This document shows, piece by piece, positions 21,594-29,163 of a DNA stretch of 64,000 nucleotides (positions are counted from its first letter, which is position 1; each line of letters opens with the position of its first letter). A program made the translations under genes and the position numbers. The stretch is from a virus. The notes below the pieces were generated by a model that was given only the letters and a program-made list of their open reading frames with translations, did not search any database and was not told the DNA's origin. Location: positions 1 to 64,000 of the IMG/VR virus record IMGVR_UViG_3300027797_000016. One strand, given 5' to 3'.

Positions 21594-21819
21594 AAACAGA
21601 TTTTCTTGATTTAATGTAAGTCAGTTCATTCCACTGATCATTATAACAGAGAACCAGAACTCTATCATTTCTGTGTATTGGACAGAACTCATAGTTTTCT
21701 TTACTTTTTTCCCATACATCAGTTTCGATTGTAATATATTCTTCGTGCTTAAAATACACCCAACCCTCAATACCTTTGGCCCATACCACATAGTCATTAA
21801 CTTTGGGTTCAAAATTCAT
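21583..21819 (-). CDS. conserved-type phage protein
   Basis: 78 residues from MNFEPKVNDYVVWAKGIEGW, strand-rich, with C-P-I-H-R-N-D and KSRKSVYEE at the end. Reads like a small beta-barrel that I have seen in T4-like cyanophages, but without a name. Confidence 0.65.
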   Translation of the reverse strand: MNFEPKVNDYVVWAKGIEGWVYFKHEEYITIETDVWEKSKENYEFCPIHRNDRVLVLCYNDQWNELTYIKSRKSVYEE

Positions 21820-21835
21820 ACAAATATCTTACTTA

Positions 21836-22075
21836 CTATGTTGTAAATGCTTCAACCACTCGGGATTCTTCATTTTCTACAAGTGCAAACTTTTGAGAAT
21901 CAACAACTGCTTGCATAATCAAACCATCATACTTATCAAGGTAATCGTCTCTCCACTCCAAAAGAATGTCGTGAACCTCATTATCATCTTTACCAATAAC
22001 TGTAAGCAATCCTCCGTATTCTGAGGTAGGGAACTTCGGCCAGAAATTAGTCAAATATAGAAACTTTTGAGTCAT
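21836..22075 (-). CDS. hypothetical protein
   Basis: 79 residues (MTQKFLYLTNFWPKFPTSEY...), alpha/beta. Not recognised. Confidence 0.65.
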   Translation of the reverse strand: MTQKFLYLTNFWPKFPTSEYGGLLTVIGKDDNEVHDILLEWRDDYLDKYDGLIMQAVVDSQKFALVENEESRVVEAFTT

Positions 22076-22124
22076 TAACCTTTTTTATTTAACTTGTTTA
22101 TTATAGCAATTTTGACGCCAAAAG

Positions 22125-22403
22125 TCAAGTAGAGACTTTGGACCATAATCCTTGTTGAATAAGAATCTTTTTAATTTCTTGATAAATGAATTTTTTCAGT
22201 TTAATATCATTCGTAGATTCATACGCAAGATACAAACGATCAAGATACTCATTTTTGTTTACAATCTTAACAACTTTAGTTTTGGTTATTCCAATGTCAT
22301 TGAGAGTTGAACCTGCTTTCCTACGAGGTTGTGAAACAGCACCAGACGTTCTAAACTTGGTAGAAATCTTTGAGAGATTAGATGTTGCAAAATCAAATGT
22401 CAT
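22125..22403 (-). CDS. basic hypothetical protein
   Basis: 92 residues, K/R-rich, with QPRRKAGSTLNDIG in the middle and a helical C-terminus. Not recognised. Confidence 0.65.
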   Translation of the reverse strand: MTFDFATSNLSKISTKFRTSGAVSQPRRKAGSTLNDIGITKTKVVKIVNKNEYLDRLYLAYESTNDIKLKKFIYQEIKKILIQQGLWSKVST

Positions 22404-22412
22404 TTTAGATTC

Positions 22413-22631
22413 TCAAAGAGTTTGCAGAGTTCCATCTTTCTTCAAAGACGAAATAAGTTTTCCAACACTTTCAGTAGATTGAATCTGTTGCTTCACACTC
22501 TCAAGAATATCACAGTGAAAGATGTAAAACATTTCTGGTTTGTATGTATATGCAACACCTACTTGTTTTTCACTCTCATCAAAATAAATCTTTGCAATTG
22601 CAGAGGAGTTTGAGATTTTAAGAACTTCCAT
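22413..22631 (-). CDS. KTSC-domain-like protein
   Basis: 72 residues: S-N-S-S-A-I-A-K-I-Y-F-D then VGVAYTYKPEMFYIFHCD, the short beta-sheet pattern of KTSC domains (found in lysyl-tRNA synthetases and many phages). Upstream extended -10 TGCTATGAT. Function unknown. Confidence 0.6.
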   Translation of the reverse strand: MEVLKISNSSAIAKIYFDESEKQVGVAYTYKPEMFYIFHCDILESVKQQIQSTESVGKLISSLKKDGTLQTL

Positions 22632-22711
22632 AAGAGTCTTTGGTTGATGCTCTTATCATAGCACCAACCCGACCTCCTGGGAGGGTGAGGGGGACAGTTC
22701 AAAAAGTGTCC

Positions 22712-22870
22712 TTAGTCATTCATAATTAAGTTGAACCAAGTCTCACTCATTCCATTGATAATAGCATTTGCAGACTCATTATCATCTGCATATCCTTCAG
22801 CAATTAGATGTTCTACAAGTTGCGAATGAATCTTATACGTTTCTTGTAGTTGTCTTGGTGTTGATTTCAT
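22712..22870 (-). CDS. small protein with EGYAD..MSE motif
   Basis: 52 residues; residues 20-50 (HLIAEGYADDNESANAIING then MSETW) match the short domain in 22902-23243 and 20324-21361. Late promoter at 22889. Probably a virion or head-assembly factor of the same set. Confidence 0.65.
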   Translation of the reverse strand: MKSTPRQLQETYKIHSQLVEHLIAEGYADDNESANAIINGMSETWFNLIMND

Positions 22871-22901
22871 CGCACGAATACTTTTTAGTTATTTATGAGT
22901 T

Positions 22902-23243
22902 TCAAACACCAGGAAGAGCAGCAGTTCCTTTAGGGCGAACATTTTTAACTCTTCCTGCACCTAGATTTGGAACAACACCCATTTCTGGATCAATTTTTAC
23001 AGGAGTGCTAGGTCCAGCATTTGCTTCAACAATACTCTGTCTCCACTCTTCACTCATATTTTCCATAATAACGACAGCATCTTCAAATGTATCACTATAA
23101 CCTTCATCAATCAAATACTCAAGAACACCATCACAATTAAGTTCTTCTAAAACATATTGTGCTTCCTCATAAGAATCTGCATATCCCTCAAAATATAAGA
23201 ACTTAAGAAGTTTGTGATACTCATAGTTGTCTTGTGTGTTCAT
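22902..23243 (-). CDS. EGY-motif repeat protein, late
   Basis: 113 residues with two tandem copies of the short domain: EGYADSYEEAQYVLEELN and EGYSDTFEDAVVIMENMSEE. The C-terminal tail is P/G/V-rich. Late promoter at 23261. Inferred structural. Confidence 0.65.
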   Translation of the reverse strand: MNTQDNYEYHKLLKFLYFEGYADSYEEAQYVLEELNCDGVLEYLIDEGYSDTFEDAVVIMENMSEEWRQSIVEANAGPSTPVKIDPEMGVVPNLGAGRVKNVRPKGTAALPGV

Positions 23244-23260
23244 CTTACAATACTTTTTAG

Positions 23261-23671
23261 TTATTTATTCAAGAGACCTTTCATACCTGTATTTTTTACA
23301 AATGCCTCAAGACCTTGATTGATGGGACGCACTTTAATGTAAATCTCATCAGGAACTTCACCAAAGAAACCTTGCAACCAATTGCATAACCATACAGGGC
23401 AGCAGAGAGTTGTATCAGTATAAGTTGTTCCGTCTTCATCACTCACTTCTTTTACAAGAAGAGTATCATAATCATCAGGTTCTTCGAGAAACAAAGAAAT
23501 CTCAACTTCATCACCTTCAATAGGATACTTTCCAGTCTTGAAGTAGCAATGTTCGTCAATAGCCTCCTCGGTGCCGTTGCAAAGTATTTCTTCAACCGTG
23601 TTTTGGTGTGAATGATTAAAGTGATACAGACCATCCTCACGTTTGATTGATACAACTGTAAGTTCTTTCAT
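23261..23671 (-). CDS. hypothetical protein
   Basis: 136 residues, acidic, with CCPVWLCNWLQGFFGEVPDE near the middle; strand-rich. Its TAA stop overlaps the late promoter of the next gene. Promoter TGTTATGAT upstream, after the terminator at 23702. Not recognised. Confidence 0.65.
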   Translation of the reverse strand: MKELTVVSIKREDGLYHFNHSHQNTVEEILCNGTEEAIDEHCYFKTGKYPIEGDEVEISLFLEEPDDYDTLLVKEVSDEDGTTYTDTTLCCPVWLCNWLQGFFGEVPDEIYIKVRPINQGLEAFVKNTGMKGLLNK

Positions 23672-23701
23672 CTCTTGTATGTGTTTTGGGTATCATAACA
23701 T

Positions 23702-23725
23702 AAAAAAGGTGCCTTGAGAGCACCT
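23702..23725 (-). terminator. intrinsic terminator
   Basis: AGGTGC..GCACCT stem with a T6 tract on the minus strand, downstream of the capsid-targeted protein genes. Confidence 0.8.
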
Positions 23726-23792
23726 AATGGACGGTTTGGAAAGTGGTTTACTTGGATTCTTAATAAATGGTTTTTATTGAGATTCCAAGTAA

Positions 23793-24638
23793 TTATGATT
23801 TATTTTGTTTTCTTTCTTTATTAGTTAAAGTTGTAAATGCCCGAGATGGTGAAATAGCAGTTTCTATATCTTTTAGTTTTCCTCTATTTCTTCTTTCAAA
23901 TGCGTGATATCTAGAATGATGAAATCCTGGAGAATCTGTTGATGTTCCAGATGGATTTGCAAGAGTTAGGTTTCTTCGGTCTTCTCCGTGATATTTTCCT
24001 TTTTTTGCATCTGCTTTTTTCTTTGCTTCTATTTGTTCTGGAGATAATCCCTCAAACTCTTTTGCAGATCTTTCTAATTCAGTTTGATGATGAACTTCCT
24101 TTCCTTTTTGTTTTGCAAGTGTTCTTTTTTTTGCGGTTTTTCTTTGTTCTTCGGGTGTTTGAGTTCCAGTAATTGATACAAGTCTTTCTGCTCTTCTCGT
24201 TCTTTCTGCTACTCCCCCAGATTTTGGTTTAAGTCTCCATTTTGGATTTTCACTGCTTCCTGCATTATTAGGATATTTTTCTGCTGGAACACCCCCATAA
24301 TGTTTCTCAAGTTCTGCTCTACTTGAGAAAAATTTTTGTTCTTCAATCTCACCAAGTGCTTTTTGCTTTCTTAACTTCTTGGGGTTTTTAGTTCTTGTAG
24401 ATGTTCCTTCAAGTTCAGGAAAACTTGATGTTCTTCCAGATGGAATTAAGGTCTTATCTTTTCTAGCAGATTCTCTTCCTGGATAATCTGGATATAGTGG
24501 TGCTTGCCTTTCTCTAATTCTATCCAATAGAGTTTTATAAACAGAATTATCTGGATTTTTTGCAATTAACTTTGCTGTTGCAATTTTCAATCTCTGTGTT
24601 GTAGATGCCTCGTATATAAACTGTTTAAATGTTTTCAT
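23793..24638 (-). CDS. capsid-targeted protein with HNH-like C-terminus
   Basis: 281 residues; ATG at 24638 chosen. MKTFKQFIYEAS matches a T4 capsid targeting sequence, with a possible prohead-protease cut after Y-E. Middle is basic and P/G/S-rich. The C-terminus has EVHHQTELERS, YHGEDRRNLTLANPSG and FHHSRYHAFERRNR: paired histidines, N...N and a final H, resembling an HNH nuclease (GH-E/toxin-type). If right, this is a nuclease packed in the head and injected with the DNA. ATGA overlap with the next gene. Confidence 0.55.
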   Translation of the reverse strand: MKTFKQFIYEASTTQRLKIATAKLIAKNPDNSVYKTLLDRIRERQAPLYPDYPGRESARKDKTLIPSGRTSSFPELEGTSTRTKNPKKLRKQKALGEIEEQKFFSSRAELEKHYGGVPAEKYPNNAGSSENPKWRLKPKSGGVAERTRRAERLVSITGTQTPEEQRKTAKKRTLAKQKGKEVHHQTELERSAKEFEGLSPEQIEAKKKADAKKGKYHGEDRRNLTLANPSGTSTDSPGFHHSRYHAFERRNRGKLKDIETAISPSRAFTTLTNKERKQNKS

Positions 24639-25387
24639 CAATCCACTTTCCCCGTCATAAGTCCCGTTTTAGGACTTGCTTTGGTTGATTTTTTACCAAA
24701 GATTTTACCATAAAGTTTTGCTCGTTTTGCTTCACCAGTTTTCTTATCTTCACCCGACATAACGGCAGTCGGTTTTCCTACGACAGTATCTCCTTTTTTA
24801 GCACCTGCTTTTTTAAGTTCTTTTGGAGTATCTTTAATTGCTTGAATAAAGTTTCTACCCCTTTCCATTTGTTGGTCCCTATCACCCTTTCCAACATCAC
24901 TATCCCGATGCATAATATCTACTGTATGAACTCTTCCCGTTTTAGAAGCACCTGATTTAGTCATTTGCTTTTTCAAATCTTTCACCCTTCTTACACTTTC
25001 ACTTGAAGGTGCGGTTTTGAGTTTAGTCATACCAGATGCATTTCTTCCTGCTGGTTTTATTTTAGTAATAAGTCTTTCAGCCTTTGCTGCCTTTCTTGCG
25101 GATGCTTGAGTACGAATGAAATGGTCTTGTTCGGTGCTTCCAATATCATCCTCAGTATCTTCACTATCATAAGTTGTATAATCTTTTGCTCTGGTTCTCA
25201 AATCTTTAGTGGAATACTTACCAGTTCCTTTCAATCCTGCTTTTCTTGCAATTGCAGCAACAGACCTTTCTCCACGGTCCATCTTATTTCCAGCACGACC
25301 TAAAGTTGCTCTTCCTCTAGTTCTTTCCCCACTAGAACTCTCTTCTAGTTCATAACACTCTAAAATAAATTCTTGAAAGGTTTTCAT
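24638..25387 (-). CDS. capsid-targeted internal protein (inferred)
   Basis: 249 residues starting MKTFQEFILECYELEE, again the T4-like capsid targeting pattern. The rest is very basic and low in hydrophobics, like T4 internal proteins; residues about 165-195 contain TVDIMHRDSDVGKGDRDQQM. Enzymatic function not recognised. Confidence 0.6.
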   Translation of the reverse strand: MKTFQEFILECYELEESSSGERTRGRATLGRAGNKMDRGERSVAAIARKAGLKGTGKYSTKDLRTRAKDYTTYDSEDTEDDIGSTEQDHFIRTQASARKAAKAERLITKIKPAGRNASGMTKLKTAPSSESVRRVKDLKKQMTKSGASKTGRVHTVDIMHRDSDVGKGDRDQQMERGRNFIQAIKDTPKELKKAGAKKGDTVVGKPTAVMSGEDKKTGEAKRAKLYGKIFGKKSTKASPKTGLMTGKVD

Positions 25388-25391
25388 TTTA

Positions 25392-26072
25392 TTATAGTGT
25401 TGTCTTTTTGCTGAAAATATCCTTCCCTTTATTCGCTCTAGCTGATTTTGCCCAACCCACTTTCATTGCAGGACTTGGACCATCAGTGTTAAAATCACGT
25501 TCTCTCTTTGCCCCTGGAACTTTCTTCTTACCACGAAGTTCACCTGGTTTACCATCTTTAGCACCACTTCCACCACCTCCTTGTGGTTGTCTGCGAAGTT
25601 GTTCTCTCTCACTTCCCCATCCTGGATGTGGAGAATGTTCTGGTGCAGCAGTCATTCCTTGACGCCTTCTTCCTATCACTGCATCTGGATTAGGTCTCTT
25701 ATATTCAGTTTTCTCTATTTCCCATTTACCTTCTGGAGTTTTTTTAGCTTTCTTGCTAACTAGACCAAGATACATTGGAGTTTTTTCTTTCCCCTTTACT
25801 TTATCTTCTTTACGCATCTCGTAAAGATATGCTTCTTCTACAAACTCTTTAAAAGTTTTCATTTTTTTATTCCTAGGAACTACTACACCACTATCAAGAT
25901 TTCTTTCTGCTTCTCCTCTCACCCTTCCCCATCTTTGCATTAAAGCAACACCAGGACTTTCAATTTTTCCTGTTTTTACAAAATCTTTTGGTGATTGTGC
26001 GGCAGATAAAGCCATTGTTGCTGCTAAAAAAGCATTTGCAGCTTTTTCTCTTTTTCTTGCTTCGTTAAGCAT
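25392..26072 (-). CDS. capsid-targeted internal protein, fused or dual-start
   Basis: The frame runs from MLNEARKREKAANAFLAATM (26072) through to 25392 (226 residues), but an internal ATG at 25862 begins MKTFKEFVEEAYLYE, a capsid targeting sequence with its own AGGA ribosome site. Either two proteins share the frame (226 and 156 residues) or a stop between two genes was lost. The C-terminal part is basic and G/P/Q-rich. Upstream a CTAAATA late element sits in the loop of the terminator at 26081. Confidence 0.6.
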   Translation of the reverse strand: MLNEARKREKAANAFLAATMALSAAQSPKDFVKTGKIESPGVALMQRWGRVRGEAERNLDSGVVVPRNKKMKTFKEFVEEAYLYEMRKEDKVKGKEKTPMYLGLVSKKAKKTPEGKWEIEKTEYKRPNPDAVIGRRRQGMTAAPEHSPHPGWGSEREQLRRQPQGGGGSGAKDGKPGELRGKKKVPGAKRERDFNTDGPSPAMKVGWAKSARANKGKDIFSKKTTL

Positions 26073-26080
26073 TATTATAC

Positions 26081-26122
26081 AAAAAAATAACCTTTGACTA
26101 TTTAGTAAAGTCAAAGGTTATT
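26081..26122 (-). terminator. strong intrinsic terminator with late motif in its loop
   Basis: 14-bp perfect stem AATAACCTTTGACT / AGTCAAAGGTTATT with T7 on the minus strand. The loop contains CTAAATA (minus), a T4-type late promoter element facing the gene at 25392. Confidence 0.8.
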
Positions 26123-26123
26123 G

Positions 26124-26252
26124 TTATTTTTTTTTAATTTGATTAATATGATCCTTATAAAACTCTTCTTGAAACTTCTCTGTATCCATTAGTTGACCTA
26201 CAGTCATTTCTTTTGGAGGTGATGGTTTAGAAAAGTTTTTATGCTTTTTCAT
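26124..26252 (-). CDS. small basic hypothetical protein, late
   Basis: 42 residues, MKKHKNFSKPSPPKEMTVGQ... ending KKK. Late promoter GATAAATAAATC at 26271-26278. Not recognised. Confidence 0.55.
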   Translation of the reverse strand: MKKHKNFSKPSPPKEMTVGQLMDTEKFQEEFYKDHINQIKKK

Positions 26253-26270
26253 TTTTTTAATTTGATTGAT

Positions 26271-26348
26271 TTATTTATCAGCAGCAAAGATAAATGCTAC
26301 ACCGATTACAAGAATTGCTCCTAAACCCATACCTGCAATAAAAGTCAT
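26271..26348 (-). CDS. 25-residue membrane peptide
   Basis: MTFIAGMGLGAILVIGVAFI then FAADK: one hydrophobic span with G-x3-G spacing. Overlaps the next start by 4 nt. Resembles tiny membrane subunits; identity unknown. Confidence 0.5.
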   Translation of the reverse strand: MTFIAGMGLGAILVIGVAFIFAADK

Positions 26349-26494
26349 CGCTTTACAGAAAGATTAGTGAACTCTGCAATAAAATAATCAACAGTGACGC
26401 CCAAGTCCGCCGCTTGTTCTTCAAGTTCTACTACAAGATTTTCGTGCAACCTATCAATTTGCAAATCCTTGCGGTCTTCGTTGTAATCAATCAT
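26345..26494 (-). CDS. small hypothetical protein
   Basis: 49 residues from MIDYNEDRKDLQIDRLHENL. AAAGGAGC at proper distance sets the start at 26494 rather than 26533. Helical. Confidence 0.6.
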   Translation of the reverse strand: MIDYNEDRKDLQIDRLHENLVVELEEQAADLGVTVDYFIAEFTNLSVKR

Positions 26495-26627
26495 CGTGTT
26501 TGCTCCTTTGTTGTTGAATAAATTGTGCTTCATCCCTGGGTCGTATCACTTTGAAATAGTATGTAAGTGATCCTACCACAAAAGCAACCAAAAGTAAATA
26601 GAGTGAGATTGCAAGAATAACAATCAT
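26487..26627 (-). CDS. small single-span membrane protein
   Basis: 46 residues: span MIVILAISLYLLLVAFVVGS then a charged tail. Overlaps both neighbours. Not recognised. Confidence 0.55.
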   Translation of the reverse strand: MIVILAISLYLLLVAFVVGSLTYYFKVIRPRDEAQFIQQQRSKHDD

Positions 26628-26758
26628 TTCATCTGTTGAATTGCTTGTTGTTTGTAGTATGCCTTAAACATTGCATCATCACGTTGAATAAGAAAGGCAT
26701 TCCACCCAATGATTGCAGCAAAGGCAAAAAGAGAGCAAAGAATGTACTTGAGTTTCAT
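26624..26758 (-). CDS. small single-span membrane protein
   Basis: 44 residues: MKLKYILCSLFAFAAIIGWN, a signal-anchor-like start, then polar tail ending QQAIQQMK. Start at 26758. Confidence 0.55.
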   Translation of the reverse strand: MKLKYILCSLFAFAAIIGWNAFLIQRDDAMFKAYYKQQAIQQMK

Positions 26759-26768
26759 TGATTGTTGA

Positions 26769-26903
26769 TTAAACAATAGGAACATAAACATAATCAGGAT
26801 GCTTGGATTTGAAAGCATCTACTTGTTCTTGAGTCTTAAGAAACACTGAAAGAGTAGTGTTTGGATGTTCTTTGTAGTAATACTTAACGCGAATCATATT
26901 CAT
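26769..26903 (-). CDS. small hypothetical protein
   Basis: 44 residues, MNMIRVKYYYKEHPNTTLSV..., beta-alpha-beta. Not recognised. Confidence 0.55.
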   Translation of the reverse strand: MNMIRVKYYYKEHPNTTLSVFLKTQEQVDAFKSKHPDYVYVPIV

Positions 26904-26906
26904 AGT

Positions 26907-27320
26907 TCAGGTAGCAACGGGAACAGGGATTTCTACCACTTCAGGTAGTTTAGTGTTGTCGAACTGGTGCATATTGTAGCACACCCACTGATTGTTTCGT
27001 GTGAAAATGTAGTGATATTCTTCACAACCATCAGGAAGCAGATATTCACACAGGTCAGCATCAAGAAGAGGAGGACAATTTTCACCACGGGAAGAATAAG
27101 GTAGTGGTCCAGTTTCAGGAAGAGTTTCCTGATTAAATCCAAGATTAGTCCACACAGCACTAATGTCTCCACCATCAATCAAGGAAGATACTTTCTCGCG
27201 GGTGTTAAAGTTCTCTACAAGTTTGACTCCAAGAAATTCTGGATAGGAGTCAAAATGATTGTAAATTGATAGAATAGAACCATCAGCAAGTTCAATTCCA
27301 ATTCTTCCACGAGTAGCGAT
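26907..27320 (-). CDS. conserved phage protein with apparent AUC start
   Basis: 137 residues. The protein reads (ATC)ATRGRIGIELADGSILSIYN..., matching a common phage family that begins M-A-x-R-x-x-I-G-x-x-x-x-D-G-S-I-x-x-x-Y-x-H-x-D-x-Y-P. No ATG exists in frame, an in-frame TGA lies seven codons upstream, and TGAGGA sits 7 nt before ATC. So translation most likely starts at ATC; TTG at 27182 would remove a third of the protein. Preceded by a TATAAT promoter (27347-27352) with a very short leader. Function unknown. Confidence 0.65.
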   Translation of the reverse strand: MATRGRIGIELADGSILSIYNHFDSYPEFLGVKLVENFNTREKVSSLIDGGDISAVWTNLGFNQETLPETGPLPYSSRGENCPPLLDADLCEYLLPDGCEEYHYIFTRNNQWVCYNMHQFDNTKLPEVVEIPVPVAT

Positions 27321-27346
27321 GGGGGGTTCCTCAAATCAACAAAGGT

Positions 27347-27405
27347 ATTATAGGGCATCCACTGGGTCTGTGCGGGGGTCTTGTGCCAGTTCTCCAAGTG
27401 TCCTA
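27347..27405 (-). promoter_or_regulatory. short promoter module
   Basis: Minus: GGACACTTGGAGAACTGGCA at the 3' end of the exported-protein gene, GC-rich segment, GATGCCC TATAAT (27347-27352). Confidence 0.6.
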
Positions 27406-27816
27406 TCAATTACAAAGAGCATTTCCTACAATTCCGCCAGTTACAGCACCTAATGGAATACTCCACCAACGATTAGAAACTCTGCTAGTTGCTCTATAAG
27501 CACCAAAACCTCCAAGAATTGCACCTATTGGAGCAGCAGCACATTGACGATAAGGTTGTGCTATAGGTGCAGCAACTGGTGATTGTTGCACATTACCACC
27601 ATTAGGACGATAATATGTTTGATTTTGACAATTTACATTATATCTTTGAGTATTTACATTGCCTTGGACATAATTTCCATAGGAATCATAATATCCAGGA
27701 TTATAGTTTTCTTGATAATTGGTACAAGTTTGGTATATATTAGTCTGCTGTGCAAATAATGGTGCTGTGGGCACGAATGTGAGCAGTGGAAGTAATGTGA
27801 GTGGTAGAAGTTTCAT
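27406..27816 (-). CDS. exported glycine-zipper protein
   Basis: 136 residues. Clear signal peptide (MKLLPLTLLPLLTFVPTAPL then FAQQ, cleavage about residue 22), a Y/N/Q-rich middle with cysteines, and a C-terminal GAILGGFGAYRA...GAVTGGIVGN, two glycine-zipper-like segments that can insert in membrane. Resembles small bacterial outer-membrane or periplasmic proteins. A phage role in envelope alteration is possible but unproven. Confidence 0.65.
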   Translation of the reverse strand: MKLLPLTLLPLLTFVPTAPLFAQQTNIYQTCTNYQENYNPGYYDSYGNYVQGNVNTQRYNVNCQNQTYYRPNGGNVQQSPVAAPIAQPYRQCAAAPIGAILGGFGAYRATSRVSNRWWSIPLGAVTGGIVGNALCN

Positions 27817-27830
27817 TTATTTAATTAAGT

Positions 27831-28007
27831 TTAATCGGGAAGTCTTGCCAAGGATTTTCCTTTTCTGTGAGCATCAACATATTTTCTTGCAGATCCCTCT
27901 GTTCTACAAAGTTTTTCTAATTGTTGTCCCTGATGTATAACAAGATATTGATTTCCATAAGGAACAACTGCATATTCACCTTTATTGATTAAAAATCCAA
28001 CATTCAT
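27831..28007 (-). CDS. small hypothetical protein
   Basis: 58 residues, MNVGFLINKGEYAVVPYGNQ..., with a basic C-terminal helix (ARKYVDAHRKGKS). Not recognised. Confidence 0.6.
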   Translation of the reverse strand: MNVGFLINKGEYAVVPYGNQYLVIHQGQQLEKLCRTEGSARKYVDAHRKGKSLARLPD

Positions 28008-28009
28008 TT

Positions 28010-28174
28010 TTAATTACCCAATTCTTTAAGACTTCTTACCAGATATTCGGCAAATTCCTCCATTTTCTCTGGGACCACCGTTTGTGGATATTCATTGATC
28101 GCATTCTTAAGTGCAACCATCTCATTGTATTCTTTTTCTGTAAGTTTAGTGTTTCTTTTGTTTGCGTAGGTCAT
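28010..28174 (-). CDS. small hypothetical protein
   Basis: 54 residues from MTYANKRNTKLTEKEYNEMV; helical. Not recognised. Confidence 0.6.
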   Translation of the reverse strand: MTYANKRNTKLTEKEYNEMVALKNAINEYPQTVVPEKMEEFAEYLVRSLKELGN

Positions 28175-28263
28175 AGTTTTAATCGAAATATCTTCGTATC
28201 CTAACACTATCTATCTATATTGTTGTATAACTTAATAATGTCTTAAGAGTGTTGTTGCATTTC

Positions 28264-28488
28264 TTAATCTCCAAATATAGGACCAAAAGATCCACTACTT
28301 CCAGGGTTTCTATTCTCAAGCATATCCATAATTTCTTCGAACTTCTTGCAGTGTTCCATATCCATAAGAATTTTTGAGAGTTGATTTACTACCATGGGTT
28401 TTTCGCACGAAGCAGCAACCCTAATTGCAGCACGAATGTGTGACTCTGCTTCCAGAAGATTTTCTAGTGTTTGTTTTGAAAGAGACAT
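28264..28488 (-). CDS. hypothetical protein
   Basis: 74 residues from MSLSKQTLENLLEAESHIRA; helical with a G/S/F tail. Shares one base with the stop of the gene upstream. Not recognised. Confidence 0.65.
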   Translation of the reverse strand: MSLSKQTLENLLEAESHIRAAIRVAASCEKPMVVNQLSKILMDMEHCKKFEEIMDMLENRNPGSSGSFGPIFGD

Positions 28489-28994
28489 CAAACTTTCCTC
28501 AAAAGATAAGAACCATCCAAATTATCCACCCACTCCACTAAATCATTTTCTTTAAGATTTGCTGCTTCTAACAAATCATCAGGGAACTGTACATAATAAT
28601 CATCTATACCTTCCTCAATTTTCTGCTGAACAGGAAGAACCCACTTAACTACTTTATCACCTTTAATCACATCATCTTCCCAAAAACTATTCCAAGAACT
28701 TTTACATTCTGGTGATGGGTCTTGATTATTGCAAGTGGAAGAAACACTATATTCTTGTTGATGAACTTTGGTTACAGTTTCTGCCCAAGCATCCTTAAAC
28801 TTACGGTCAAACTCCTCAAGGTAATACTGCAAGAACTCATCCGCAGCATACATAAGAGTTTCTGCTTTATCATATTGATGTTCTTGAAGTCTATCAATAG
28901 CACTATCAAGAATTTCACGAGCATTGGAAATCTTTGATGTTACCATTTCTAAATCATTTAGAGTGGACCACACGCGATGGTAATTAAGCGTCAT
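28488..28994 (-). CDS. protein with AbrB-like C-terminus
   Basis: 168 residues: a helical N-terminal two-thirds and a C-terminal YYVQFPDDLLEAANLKENDL then VEWVDNLDGSYLLRKV, similar to the swapped-hairpin AbrB/MazE fold (x-P-x-x-L-x-x-x-x-L-x-x-x-D-x-L-x-W). May bind DNA or a protein partner. Confidence 0.55.
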   Translation of the reverse strand: MTLNYHRVWSTLNDLEMVTSKISNAREILDSAIDRLQEHQYDKAETLMYAADEFLQYYLEEFDRKFKDAWAETVTKVHQQEYSVSSTCNNQDPSPECKSSWNSFWEDDVIKGDKVVKWVLPVQQKIEEGIDDYYVQFPDDLLEAANLKENDLVEWVDNLDGSYLLRKV

Positions 28995-29163
28995 TTTGAT
29001 TAAGTCTATCTTGGATTGCTTCTCTTACTATAACCTGGATTTCTTTGCTCGTCAAGTGATTTAAAAATTTCCAAGTAGGATCTTTTTTGTCCCAACTCAT
29101 TTCATAAGAACCATCATCGTTTTGAGTAATTTTCAGGGAATCAGTCTCTGGGTTTGGGTGCAT
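28984..29163 (-). CDS. small hypothetical protein
   Basis: 59 residues, MHPNPETDSLKITQNDDGSY... with a C-terminal helix LTSKEIQVIVREAIQDRL. Overlaps the next gene by 11 nt and the gene upstream by about 20. Not recognised. Confidence 0.55.
   Translation of the reverse strand: MHPNPETDSLKITQNDDGSYEMSWDKKDPTWKFLNHLTSKEIQVIVREAIQDRLNQNDA

Noticed and set aside
27215-27409. 64-codon minus-strand frame starting in the promoter
   Set aside because: Its first codons are the -10 element itself, and the +1 frame encodes the conserved family described at 26907-27320.
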